The notes below the pieces were generated by a model. That model had not been told where the DNA came from, searched no databases, and saw only the letters and a program-made list of their open reading frames with translations. The position numbers and the translations under genes were made by a program. Shown here in pieces: positions 51,398 to 60,791 of a stretch of DNA of 64,000 nt. Within the stretch, counting starts at the first letter, position 1. Each line of letters starts with the position of its first letter. This DNA comes from Clostridium sp. UBA701 (GTDB lineage: Bacteria; Bacillota; Clostridia; Clostridiales; Clostridiaceae), in assembly GCA_002298125.1 (NCBI GenBank), contig DBMJ01000011.1, positions 62,001 to 126,000 of the forward strand, written 5' to 3'.

Positions 51398-53284
51398 CTA
51401 CTTTTGTTCGATAGAAATAGTTAATGTATCTCCTGATATTACAGAGGTCTTATCCGCTCCAGTTATAGTATCATTGTTTTTAGGAGCACCTGATAATGGT
51501 TTGCCAGTAACACTATCTACATATTTTATAGTAATGTTATTGGTAGCAGCAAAATTATTAATTTTAGTTTCTGTCTCCTTAAAGTTACCCCTCCAACTTT
51601 CAATAGGTACCTGAACTGGTTGAAGAGCACTATATCTATTGACAGTTACTTCTATTGCTGTACCTTCTTTTACTAAAGAACCTGCAGCAGGTAATTGAAG
51701 CTCTATCTTACCATCTTTGCTCTTGTCAGTAGTATCAATGTATTTTATATTCGTGCTGAGAACCAATTTTAGAACCTGTAGTTTAGTGTTTGCTTCTCCA
51801 ATTGTTAAGCCCTGTAATGGTGGTACCGTTGCCTTTACTTCCTCTGGTCCCTTACTTACTACTAAAGAAACCTTTGTAGTTGAGTCTATTGGTGTATCTA
51901 CCTCAGGAGTTTGGCTTATTACGCTTCCCTTTGCTACTGTGCTGTTAAATTCTTCTTTAACATCAGGTGCTGGAAGCCCAGCATTCGAAATAATCTGTTT
52001 TGCAGTAGTTAAGTCCATATCCTTTAAACTAGGCATCTTAGTCTTTGCCTGGCCAATACTTATGGAAACTCTTACCTCAGAGCCTTTTAAAACATTTGTT
52101 CCTACTGTAGGATTACAGTTTAAAATTGTTCCTTCAGGTTCAGTGCTGTTTTGCTTAACTACCTCAGTGTATATAAGACCAGCTGCCTCCACCATTTGTT
52201 TTGCTTCATCCTTACTTTTACCTATAATGTTTGGAACAGCTATTTGTTTGCTTGATGGATTACTTCCATTGGTTCTTCCAAAAATATACCATCCAGACAA
52301 AGCACCTAATGCTACTATAAGCACACCTAAAAGAGAAAATACCAATATCTTCTTGCTTCTACTATCTAGAAAGCTTCTTTCATCCTCTATTTCCTCTTCT
52401 GGTACCACAGCGTCCATGACTCTGGTATGATCATCTACCATACTTGGTGCTATGATAACATCTTCTGCATTATTCTTTATTCTCTGAAGGTCATATATCA
52501 TATCTCTAATACTCTGATATCTTCTTATAGGTTCTTTTTCCACAGCCTTAAGTATAAGTTTGTTTAAGCTCTCAGGAATAGATGGAACTATATCCCTTGG
52601 TGGTATTACTGTCTCTTGAATATGCTTTAATGCAACTGATACAGGACTTTCTGCATCAAAGGGCACTCTTCCTGTAACCATTTCATAAAGCACAATACCT
52701 AGTGAATAAATATCTGTTCGAGCATCTACATAACTACCCTTAGCCTGCTCTGGCGAAAAATAATGAGCAGAACCCATCACCTTGCTTGTATTTGTTATAG
52801 TAACTGCGCTGGCAGCCTTTGCAATACCAAAGTCTGTAACCTTTACCACTCCATCCTCAGTCACTAATATATTGTGGGGCTTTATATCTCTATGAACTAT
52901 ATTATTTCTATGTGCACATTCTAGTGCCTTTGCAATTTGAAGGGCTATACTTATAGCAGAACTATAATCTAACTTTCCCTGCTGCAGAATTATCTCTTTT
53001 AATGTCTTTCCCTTCACATATTCCATTACAATATAATTTATATTGTCCTCTGTACCTACATCATAGATGTTAACTATATTATTGTCTGAAAGACTGGCGG
53101 CTGAAGTGGCTTCTCTCTTAAACTTCTCAACAAAATCCTTATCCTGTGAATATTCCTTCTTTAGTACCTTCACAGATACAAACCTATTGAGTAAATGGCA
53201 TTTAGCTTTATAAACCTCTGCCATTCCACCTTCACCAATCTTTTCCATTATCTCATATCTATTACCTAACAGCCTTCCAACCAT
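51398..53284 (-). CDS. prkC: Ser/Thr protein kinase with PASTA domains (PrkC)
   Basis: PrkC senses muropeptides and controls germination and wall metabolism. The N-terminal kinase (about 10-270) has GEGGMAEVY, HRDIKPHNILV, DFGIA and SPEQAKG. A cytoplasmic linker, one membrane helix (about 305-330, LLGVLIVALGALSGWYIFG) and three clear extracellular PASTA repeats follow. A C-terminal 70-residue segment looks like a diverged fourth. ATG 53284 has AAGGAG nine bases upstream and gives 628 residues. It overlaps the prpC end, so kinase and phosphatase are coupled. Confidence 0.96.
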   Translation of the reverse strand: MVGRLLGNRYEIMEKIGEGGMAEVYKAKCHLLNRFVSVKVLKKEYSQDKDFVEKFKREATSAASLSDNNIVNIYDVGTEDNINYIVMEYVKGKTLKEIILQQGKLDYSSAISIALQIAKALECAHRNNIVHRDIKPHNILVTEDGVVKVTDFGIAKAASAVTITNTSKVMGSAHYFSPEQAKGSYVDARTDIYSLGIVLYEMVTGRVPFDAESPVSVALKHIQETVIPPRDIVPSIPESLNKLILKAVEKEPIRRYQSIRDMIYDLQRIKNNAEDVIIAPSMVDDHTRVMDAVVPEEEIEDERSFLDSRSKKILVFSLLGVLIVALGALSGWYIFGRTNGSNPSSKQIAVPNIIGKSKDEAKQMVEAAGLIYTEVVKQNSTEPEGTILNCNPTVGTNVLKGSEVRVSISIGQAKTKMPSLKDMDLTTAKQIISNAGLPAPDVKEEFNSTVAKGSVISQTPEVDTPIDSTTKVSLVVSKGPEEVKATVPPLQGLTIGEANTKLQVLKLVLSTNIKYIDTTDKSKDGKIELQLPAAGSLVKEGTAIEVTVNRYSALQPVQVPIESWRGNFKETETKINNFAATNNITIKYVDSVTGKPLSGAPKNNDTITGADKTSVISGDTLTISIEQK

Positions 53285-54002
53285 CTTCACACTCTCCTTC
53301 AATAACTATAACTGATATATTATCTCTACCACCTTTGCTTTTACTACACTGTACAAGTTCCTTTGAAGCCAACAAAGGATCATATTTCATTACTATTTCC
53401 TTCATTTCTTCGGGAGTTAATACATTTGAAAGGCCATCAGTGCATAGTATTATTATTTTTATGCCCTTCATATTTTCTTTTAATATGTCCACCTCAACAG
53501 TTGCTTTAGTGCCAAGCGCCCTGGTTATAATGTTTTTATTAGGATGATGGATTGCCTCCTCTTCGGTTATGCTTCCATTGTCCAGCAGCTGCTGCACCAT
53601 AGAATGATCTTTTGTTACCTTTTTAATTTCATTACCACTAACCAGAAAACAACAGCTGTCTCCAACATGAGCTATGTACAGTTTGTTCATAATTATAAGA
53701 CATGCTGTAACTGTAGTTCCCATGCCATTTAATCCATCATCTTTGTTTGCTAGGGAATATATCTTTTCATTTGCAGCTTCTACGGCCTTTGTTAAGTAAT
53801 CTTCTACAGGTTCCTCCATATCAGACTCCCAAAGATATTCTATAACAGTTTCCACTGCAATCTTGCTTGCTACTTCCCCAGCATTATGTCCCCCCATTCC
53901 ATCAGCAATTACATAAAGCCTCCGGCTTTCGTCTTCGCGGTAACTTGCATAGTCCTCATTTATCTGTCTGGCATTCCCAACATCCGACATCAGCCCCACC
54001 AT
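53262..54002 (-). CDS. prpC: PP2C-type Ser/Thr phosphatase (PrpC/Stp)
   Basis: PrpC removes phosphates placed by PrkC. The 246-residue PPM-family protein has the metal-binding motifs DVGNARQINEDY, VIADGMGGHNAGE, AHVGDSCCFL and CTDGLSN..GRDNISVIV. The ATG follows GGGGTG. Its last 23 bases overlap prkC, and rlmN lies 17 bp upstream. Confidence 0.97.
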   Translation of the reverse strand: MVGLMSDVGNARQINEDYASYREDESRRLYVIADGMGGHNAGEVASKIAVETVIEYLWESDMEEPVEDYLTKAVEAANEKIYSLANKDDGLNGMGTTVTACLIIMNKLYIAHVGDSCCFLVSGNEIKKVTKDHSMVQQLLDNGSITEEEAIHHPNKNIITRALGTKATVEVDILKENMKGIKIIILCTDGLSNVLTPEEMKEIVMKYDPLLASKELVQCSKSKGGRDNISVIVIEGECEDGWKAVR

Positions 54003-54019
54003 CTTACTTACACCCCACT

Positions 54020-55051
54020 TTATATATTATTCTTAGAATATTTTTTTCGTAATTGTCCACAGGCAGCATCGATATCACTACCCATCTCTCTTCTTATAGT
54101 ATTTTCTATGTTATGGCTTGTCAATATATAACTGAAGGATTTAATCTTATGTTCATTAGGTTTTTCATATTCTCTTTCTTTTACTTCATTAACTGGTATT
54201 AAATTTACATGGCATAATAAGCCCTTCAATAATTTTGACAATTCTTCTGCATGTTCTGTACTATCATTTACACCCTTTACTAGTGCATATTCAAAGGTTA
54301 TCCTTCTATTAGTTTCACTAATATAGTACTTGCAAGCCCTTATTATCTCCTCTATAGAATAGCTTTTTGCAATTGGCATCATTTTTATTCTTAACTCATC
54401 ATTTGGTGCATGAAGTGATATAGCTAAGGTTATTTGAAGCTTTTCATCAGCTAGCTTCATAATACCAGGTACAATACCGCAGGTAGATAATGTTATATGC
54501 CTTTGACCAATATTTAATCCATCCTTAGAATTTACAAGTTTTAAAAATTTCAATACATTATCATAGTTATCCAGAGGTTCCCCACTTCCCATGAGTACTA
54601 TATTAGATACCTTATCCTCCATTAATTTCTGAACTGCATAGATTTCGCCTAATATTTCTCCTGGACTTAAATTTCTAACCATACCTCCCACTGTGGATGC
54701 ACAAAAGCTGCAGCCCATTCTACAGCCAATCTGAGTGGATATACAGATAGAAGTACCATAATCATATTTCATTAACACACTCTCGATACAGTTTCCATCT
54801 TTATATTCTAGTAAAAACTTATGAGTATCCTCCTTCTGGGAGTGTTGAGCTATAATGATTTCAGGCATGGAAAGGTAATAGTTGTCCTTTAAAAGCTCTT
54901 TTGTACTTCTCGGAATATTGCCCATGGCATCAAATTCCCAAACATTTTTATTGATAAAATCCCATACCTGTTTAGCCCTAAAGGCTTTTTCCCCTTTATC
55001 AACTAAACTTAATTTAAACTCTTCTAAGGTAAAATCCAATATGTTTTCCAA
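54020..55051 (-). CDS. rlmN: Dual-specificity 23S rRNA/tRNA adenine-C2 methyltransferase RlmN
   Basis: RlmN methylates A2503 of 23S rRNA and A37 of some tRNAs by radical SAM chemistry. The cluster motif CRMGCSFC, GSGEPLDNYDNV and the methyl-carrying cysteine in DIDAACGQL are present. I choose TTG 55051 (MENILDFTLEEF) because AGGTG lies six bases upstream; a GTG three codons earlier abuts the rsmB stop. Length is 343 residues. Confidence 0.96.
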   Translation of the reverse strand: MENILDFTLEEFKLSLVDKGEKAFRAKQVWDFINKNVWEFDAMGNIPRSTKELLKDNYYLSMPEIIIAQHSQKEDTHKFLLEYKDGNCIESVLMKYDYGTSICISTQIGCRMGCSFCASTVGGMVRNLSPGEILGEIYAVQKLMEDKVSNIVLMGSGEPLDNYDNVLKFLKLVNSKDGLNIGQRHITLSTCGIVPGIMKLADEKLQITLAISLHAPNDELRIKMMPIAKSYSIEEIIRACKYYISETNRRITFEYALVKGVNDSTEHAEELSKLLKGLLCHVNLIPVNEVKEREYEKPNEHKIKSFSYILTSHNIENTIRREMGSDIDAACGQLRKKYSKNNI

Positions 55052-55060
55052 TATGAACAC

Positions 55061-56398
55061 CTACCAAACCTTAACAAATTTAGCTATAAAAAATCCGTCC
55101 ATGTAGGAGTTAGGTAAAACTGTGAGACAGCCCTCTTCGCTATAACAGAAGTTTTTTGCTGTACCTAACTGTAGTGGTTCAATTTCATAATTGCTATGTG
55201 TCTTTAAAAACCATCTAACGTTTTCTTCATTTTCCTGCTTATTTAATGTACAGGTAGAATAAATAAGCTTACCGCCTTCTTTAACATAAGTACTGGCATT
55301 GTGCATGATATTTCTCTGAATGCTTATAAGCTCACTTGCTATATTTACTGTCTTATTCCATTTTATCTCTGGCTTCTTTTTTATTATTCCAAAGCCAGAA
55401 CAAGGTACATCTATTAGAACTCTGTCGGCACTATCAACTAGGCTATTACTGTGCTTTTCTGCATTTAAAGGTTTAAGCTCTACGTTTTCTATACCTAGCC
55501 TTTTACAGTTATCTCGCACCTTATCCAATTTTTCTTTTGAAATATCAAAGGCTCTTATTATACCTTCATTGTGCATAAGCTCTGCCATATGAGTGGTTTT
55601 CCCCCCCGGTGCGCAACACAAGTCTAGCACACTCATATTTTGTTCTAAATCCATGGAAGGAGCTACAAGCATGGCGCTCTCATCTTGAACTGTAAAAAGG
55701 CCATCTATAAACATTGGATTATGCTCAATACTTCCTCCCTTAATTATATAAAAGGCTTCCGGACAAGCAATGCCCTCCTCTACCTCATAACCTATATCAG
55801 ATAGTTTTTTCATAATCTCCTCTGTAGAGGATTTTATGGAATTTACCCTGCAAGAAACACTAGGTGTGCTATTTAAGAACAATAAAATCTCCTTAGTGGA
55901 AGCCTCTCCATACTGTTTAATCATAAGCTCCACAAACCAAGGCTCAAAGGAAAACTCGTAAGCTAGTTGTTCCTTTTTACCTTCATTATCTTTATTATAC
56001 CTGTTTGGTTCCCTCAAGTAAGTCCTTAGAACCCCATTAGTAAGTGCTGCAGTAGAAGGAGAAATATATTTTTTTGCTATGTTTACAGCTTCATTTACCA
56101 CAGCAAAGGCTGGAACTCTGTCTAAATATTTTATCTGGTAAAGTGAAATCCTAAGTAGATTTAAAAGCTGTTTATCTAATTTGTCAAATTTATAATTGAT
56201 ATATGCAGATAAAATTTTATCTATGGAGTATTTATATTTTATAGTTCCGTATACTATTTCAGTGATAAGCGCCTTATCTACGTCTTTTATATCATACTTT
56301 TGAAAGGCAGAGTTAAGTTCCTTATTGGAAAAAGCCCCACCCTCAAGCACGGCAGTTACAATGTCCATGGCTATTTTTCTAGTATTAATAATAGTCAC
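55061..56398 (-). CDS. rsmB: 16S rRNA (cytosine967-C5)-methyltransferase RsmB
   Basis: RsmB makes m5C967 in 16S rRNA. An N-terminal NusB-like domain (about 1-140) precedes the methyltransferase with VLDLCCAPGGKTTHMAEL, the DVPCSGFG motif and the catalytic STCTLNKQENEE. Length is 445 residues. The GTG start at 56398 sits very close to AGAGG, so the exact start is uncertain by a few codons. It is 3 bp after the zinc peptidase gene and directly abuts rlmN. Confidence 0.95.
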   Translation of the reverse strand: MTIINTRKIAMDIVTAVLEGGAFSNKELNSAFQKYDIKDVDKALITEIVYGTIKYKYSIDKILSAYINYKFDKLDKQLLNLLRISLYQIKYLDRVPAFAVVNEAVNIAKKYISPSTAALTNGVLRTYLREPNRYNKDNEGKKEQLAYEFSFEPWFVELMIKQYGEASTKEILLFLNSTPSVSCRVNSIKSSTEEIMKKLSDIGYEVEEGIACPEAFYIIKGGSIEHNPMFIDGLFTVQDESAMLVAPSMDLEQNMSVLDLCCAPGGKTTHMAELMHNEGIIRAFDISKEKLDKVRDNCKRLGIENVELKPLNAEKHSNSLVDSADRVLIDVPCSGFGIIKKKPEIKWNKTVNIASELISIQRNIMHNASTYVKEGGKLIYSTCTLNKQENEENVRWFLKTHSNYEIEPLQLGTAKNFCYSEEGCLTVLPNSYMDGFFIAKFVKVW

Positions 56399-56401
56399 CT
56401 C

Positions 56402-57082
56402 TTATCTTCTTCTCCTATCACGGAGAGCTATAAGCCGCAGCAGCTGGAGTATAGCTGTCAAAGCTGCTGCAATATAAGTTAATGCTGCAGCATTAAGTAC
56501 AGATTTTACCCCATCAGCTTCCTTCCCCCATACCAAATTTTCAGTTTTAAGGTGTTTAAGGGCTCTACTTGAAGCATTAAATTCTACTGGCAGCGTTATA
56601 AGCTGAAATACTACCACCGCTGCAAAAAGTAGTATCCCTATATTTATCAAATTAAGATATCCCATTATAAGCCCTGCAAATAATAAAATCCAGGATGCAT
56701 TAGATGCAAAATTTACCACAGGTACTATGGAATTTCTAATTATAAGTGGGGAATATCCCACCTGATGCTGAATAGCATGACCTGTTTCATGAGCTGCTAC
56801 CCCAATGGACGCTATGGATGTACCATAATATACCTCCTCCGACAGTCTCAAAACTTTATTTGCTGGGTCATAGTGATCAGTAAGTTTGCCACTTATTCTC
56901 TCTATATTTACGTAATATAAACCTTGAAAGTCCAACAATTTTCTGGCTACTTGTGCACCATTTAAATTATTTTCAGTATTTATCCTACTATAATAGTTAA
57001 AAGTAGAATTTACTTTATATTGTGCCCAAAGAGAAATTAGTATGCCAGGTATCAAAATAATGTAGGTGCTATCATAAAACAT
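56402..57082 (-). CDS. Membrane zinc metallopeptidase, YugP family
   Basis: This is a 226-residue neutral zinc peptidase-like protein (Zn_peptidase_2/YugP). The zinc motif HETGH is at residues 98-102, flanked by an N-terminal membrane anchor and two to three hydrophobic segments after the motif. The ATG follows GAGGAGG. In clostridia it regularly lies between fmt and rsmB. The substrate is unknown; an envelope protein quality-control role is only a guess. Confidence 0.88.
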   Translation of the reverse strand: MFYDSTYIILIPGILISLWAQYKVNSTFNYYSRINTENNLNGAQVARKLLDFQGLYYVNIERISGKLTDHYDPANKVLRLSEEVYYGTSIASIGVAAHETGHAIQHQVGYSPLIIRNSIVPVVNFASNASWILLFAGLIMGYLNLINIGILLFAAVVVFQLITLPVEFNASSRALKHLKTENLVWGKEADGVKSVLNAAALTYIAAALTAILQLLRLIALRDRRRR

Positions 57083-57100
57083 AATTTTCCTCCTCTACTA

Positions 57101-58030
57101 CTATTTTAATATCTCCCCTTCTAATATTTTGTTGCCTCTTAAATAATCCTTTACAGATAATATCTTACCACTAGGGAATTGTATTTCCCCAACGCTTAAA
57201 AGCCCTTCTCCAGTTAATACCTCTAGGCCGTTCTCGCTAACCTTGTGGATTTTGCCAGGCTCTCCTCTATATGAGCCTTCAATCACAGTGCTCTTATAAA
57301 TCTTTAGCCTTTCTCCCCTATAATTTGTATAAGCTATAGGCCAAGGATTTAAGCCCCGTATTAAATTGTGAATATCTTTAGCACTTTTATTCCAATCAAT
57401 CTGGGCTATTTGTTTGTCAAGCATAGACGCATAACAAGATTCCTCTGAATTTTGTGCTATAGGTACAATATTGCCTGCAGCATATTCTAGAAGTGTGTCC
57501 TTTAAGAGCTTTGCTCCTCTTAACATCAATTCATCATGAAGCTCACCTGCAGTCATATCTTTTGTAATGGCAACTTCATCCCTTAAGAGCATAGCTCCAG
57601 TATCTAAGCCCTCATCCATTAACATAGTGGTGTTTCCACTTACCTCTTCACCCTTTATCAAACACCAATTAATAGGTGCAGCACCTCTATATTTAGGCAA
57701 TAGGGAAGCATGAAGATTTACACATCCATATTTGGGTATATCTAGAACTTCCTTAGACAAAATCTGTCCAAAGGCTACTACCACTATATAATCCGGTTTT
57801 AAGTCTGCTAATATATCTAAATACTCTCTTTCCATCTTAATGCGTTCTGGCTGATATACTGGTATGTTGTGTTTTAAAGCCTCCTCCTTCACAGGAGACA
57901 TAGTAAGCTTATTCCCTCTGCCCTTTGGTCTATCAGGTTGTGTAAACACCCCCACCACCTGAAAACTGTTAATAAGTTCTGCAAGGGAGGGAACTGCAAA
58001 CTGAGGGGTACCCATAAAGACTATTCTCAT
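57101..58030 (-). CDS. fmt: Methionyl-tRNA formyltransferase
   Basis: Fmt formylates initiator Met-tRNA using 10-formyl-THF. The 309-residue protein starts RIVFMGTPQFAVPSL and shows NLHASLLPKYRGAAPINW, with the catalytic Asn/His/Asp, and a C-terminal OB-like domain (NPWPIAYT). It overlaps def by four bases (ATGA); the two enzymes act at opposite ends of the formyl-Met cycle. Confidence 0.98.
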   Translation of the reverse strand: MRIVFMGTPQFAVPSLAELINSFQVVGVFTQPDRPKGRGNKLTMSPVKEEALKHNIPVYQPERIKMEREYLDILADLKPDYIVVVAFGQILSKEVLDIPKYGCVNLHASLLPKYRGAAPINWCLIKGEEVSGNTTMLMDEGLDTGAMLLRDEVAITKDMTAGELHDELMLRGAKLLKDTLLEYAAGNIVPIAQNSEESCYASMLDKQIAQIDWNKSAKDIHNLIRGLNPWPIAYTNYRGERLKIYKSTVIEGSYRGEPGKIHKVSENGLEVLTGEGLLSVGEIQFPSGKILSVKDYLRGNKILEGEILK

Positions 58031-58482
58031 ATCTCTTCAGTCCCTTCTATAGCCTTATCGATATATAGTACTCCATATAAGTGATCTATCTCATGACAGA
58101 GAGCTCTAGCTAAAAGTCCTTCTCCTTCAATAACTACTTCCTGGCCTCTTTCGTTTAGTGCCTTTACCTTGACCTTTTCCGGTCTTGCTACATCAGCTTG
58201 TTTTCCTGGAATACTAAGGCAGCCTTCCTGATCAATTACTTCCCCTTCTGTACTAAGTATTTTAGGATTGATTAAGCATAGAGGACCATCCCCCACATCT
58301 ATAACCACCACCTGCTTCAAAACACCAACTTGGGGTGCTGCAAGTCCAACTCCTTGAGCTTCATACATGGTATCTATCATATCCTTTATAAGAACAAGCA
58401 CTCTGTTATTTATTTCATCTACTTCCTTACTCTTCTTTCTCAATACATCATCACCAAGGGTTCTAATTTTTCTTATGGCCAT
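58027..58482 (-). CDS. def: Peptide deformylase
   Basis: Def removes the N-formyl group from nascent proteins. The three metal-site motifs GVGLAAPQVG, EGCLSIPG and HEIDHL are intact in a 151-residue protein. ATG 58482 has AGGAGG seven bases upstream; a longer frame without a site is rejected. It lies between priA (30 bp) and fmt. Confidence 0.97.
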   Translation of the reverse strand: MAIRKIRTLGDDVLRKKSKEVDEINNRVLVLIKDMIDTMYEAQGVGLAAPQVGVLKQVVVIDVGDGPLCLINPKILSTEGEVIDQEGCLSIPGKQADVARPEKVKVKALNERGQEVVIEGEGLLARALCHEIDHLYGVLYIDKAIEGTEEI

Positions 58483-58512
58483 GTTATTACCTCCTGAAAT
58501 CACTACTTATTA

Positions 58513-60708
58513 CTATACAAAGCTATTTGGATTTATATCTAAATTTACTCTTATTTCATTATACACGTCTTTTATGGATTCATAAACCCGTTGTTTTATT
58601 CCTGCTGCCTCCTCCAAGCTTATGGTGCCCTTTATAAGAATCTGCCACCTATATTGATTCTTAATTCTTGATATCAAACTAGGGCATGGGCCTAATATAC
58701 TAATTTTATCATTTTCTTGATACTCATACTTTAAAATATTACTAAGATTATGTGTATATTTTATTAAAATATCCTCCTTTTCACTGGTGAAGAGCAGACT
58801 TATAATAGTGCCAAAGGGTGGATAATTTAATTGCTTTCTTATAGCTAGCTCCTCAGTATAAAGCTCATCTAAGTTATAGCTTGCAGCACACCTTATACTA
58901 AAGTTCTCTGGATTATAGGTCTGAACAATTACATGTCCTTCCTTGCTGCCTCTTCCTGCTCTTCCACCAACCTGAGTTAGTAGCTGAAAGGTTTTTTCTG
59001 ATGCCCTATAATCAGGTAGATTAAGAGATAAATCAGCAGCAATTACCCCTACTAGCGTAACCTCCTCAAAGTCAAGGCCCTTTGCTATCATTTGAGTACC
59101 AATTAATATGTTAGCCTCTTTGTTTTTAAAATTCTTATATATTAACTCATGAGAGTTTTTTGTCCTAGTGGTGTCTGCGTCCATCCTCAATACTTTAGCC
59201 CTAGGAAAAAGTTTTACAATCTCCTGCTCCAGCTTTTCTGTACCTAGTCCGAAATGCTTTATATATAAACTGCCACAGGCTGGGCATTTATCTACCATAG
59301 GCTTCTTTTTGCCACAATAATGACACTCCATTTTTTTGCTTTCTACATGATAGGTCATAGTCACATCACAATTTGGACACTTTAATACGAAACCACACTT
59401 TCTACAGGATACAAAGGTGGAATAGCCTCTTCTATTTAGAAATAGAATACACTGTTCATTTTTCTCAAGTACCTGCTGCAGTGCAGAATATAGCTTTGTA
59501 CTAAGTACAGATTTATTACCCTGCTTTAGTTCCTCCCTCATATCCACAACTTCTATGGCAGGTCTTAGAGCACCGTCTACTCTCTTATCTAGCTTAAGAT
59601 GTATAAACTCCTTAAGCTTAGTTCTGTAATAACTCTCAAGAGATGGTGTGGCTGAGCCTAATAGAAGAGTACCCCCATGGAACTTACTTCTTACAACTGC
59701 AATATCTCGTGCGTGATATTTAGGATCACTATCAGATTTATAGCTGTTTTCATGTTCTTCATCAATTACTATGAGTCCAAGATTATTAAAGGGAAGGAAT
59801 ATAGCAGACCTTGCTCCTAGAGCAATTTTTACCTTCCCAGCTTTGACCCTCTTCCATTCCTCAAGTCTCTCAGTCTGAGAAAGCCTGCTGTGGAAAACAG
59901 CAATGTCCTTAAATCTTCCTCTAAATCGCTCTAGCATCTGAGGTGTTAGAGCAATTTCTGGAACTAGAATAATGCTCTCCTTACCCCTATTTAGCATTTC
60001 CTCTGCTAAATTAAGATATATCTCCGTTTTTCCACTTCCAGTTATTCCCTCTAACAGATATACCCCCTGTGCACTCAGGATTTCTTCTCGTATTTTACGC
60101 TGATAAATATTTAATTGCTTCTTAGGATATGCCTCAGAGTCACTGGAGTTTAACCTACTTACCTTCTCACTGATTAAAGTAAGATACCCATGCTTTAGTA
60201 GAGTATTTATTGATGAATTTGATAACCCATGAACCTTGCTGAGTTGATTTCTATTATATACTCCCGGCTTTCCAGAAACCAGCTTATAAATAGCTTCATA
60301 AGCTGGAGTAAGATATTTCCCATCTAAAGGCTTGCCGCAATATATAAGCTCCTGGATAATATCCTTTTTACCCTTTAGATAGGCTGAAGGAAGTATTACC
60401 TTTATAGCCTCTACATAGGAGCAAAGATAATGAATTCTCATATATTCTATAAGCATTAAGTCCTCTTGCCTTAAAACAGGTTTTTTATCCCATAGAGCTA
60501 TAATGCTCTTGAAATCTCCTTCAAGCATTTCTCCACTAATAATTCTAATTACAAAGCCATATACAGTTTTATTTCCTCTCCCAAAAGGCACTTTAACCCT
60601 CATACCTGGAGTAACTAAATGTAAAAACTCCTCCGGAATAAGGTAGGTAAATAACCTGTCCAAAGCATTAGAGTCCTGTTCAATTATTATTTCAGCGTAT
60701 TCATACAT
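58513..60708 (-). CDS. priA: Primosomal protein N' (replication restart helicase)
   Basis: PriA recognises repaired forks and reloads the replisome. The 731-residue protein has an N-terminal DNA-binding domain, Walker A GITGSGKTE, a DEEH box (VIDEEHENSYK), GSATPSLES, an eight-cysteine zinc region (CRKC, CPNC, CHYC, CPAC) and the late GRAGRG motif. The ATG follows GAGGG. A probable terminator separates it from coaBC. Confidence 0.97.
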   Translation of the reverse strand: MYEYAEIIIEQDSNALDRLFTYLIPEEFLHLVTPGMRVKVPFGRGNKTVYGFVIRIISGEMLEGDFKSIIALWDKKPVLRQEDLMLIEYMRIHYLCSYVEAIKVILPSAYLKGKKDIIQELIYCGKPLDGKYLTPAYEAIYKLVSGKPGVYNRNQLSKVHGLSNSSINTLLKHGYLTLISEKVSRLNSSDSEAYPKKQLNIYQRKIREEILSAQGVYLLEGITGSGKTEIYLNLAEEMLNRGKESIILVPEIALTPQMLERFRGRFKDIAVFHSRLSQTERLEEWKRVKAGKVKIALGARSAIFLPFNNLGLIVIDEEHENSYKSDSDPKYHARDIAVVRSKFHGGTLLLGSATPSLESYYRTKLKEFIHLKLDKRVDGALRPAIEVVDMREELKQGNKSVLSTKLYSALQQVLEKNEQCILFLNRRGYSTFVSCRKCGFVLKCPNCDVTMTYHVESKKMECHYCGKKKPMVDKCPACGSLYIKHFGLGTEKLEQEIVKLFPRAKVLRMDADTTRTKNSHELIYKNFKNKEANILIGTQMIAKGLDFEEVTLVGVIAADLSLNLPDYRASEKTFQLLTQVGGRAGRGSKEGHVIVQTYNPENFSIRCAASYNLDELYTEELAIRKQLNYPPFGTIISLLFTSEKEDILIKYTHNLSNILKYEYQENDKISILGPCPSLISRIKNQYRWQILIKGTISLEEAAGIKQRVYESIKDVYNEIRVNLDINPNSFV

Positions 60709-60729
60709 AACTATCCCTCATATTGATAC

Positions 60730-60768
60730 ATAAAAAAGGCCTTATTAATAATAAAGCCCTTTTAATAG
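60730..60768 (-). terminator. Probable terminator between coaBC and priA
   Basis: On the minus strand AAAAGG pairs with CCTTTT, with further partial pairing inside, followed by TTTTTT. The inner stem has mismatches. Confidence 0.6.
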
Positions 60769-60791
60769 TATCCATTAATTAATTTCAAAAC

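Noticed and set aside
51717..52430. 237-codon plus-strand frame opposite the PASTA part of prkC
   Set aside because: Shadow frame; the prkC reading is unambiguous and the frame has no ribosome site.
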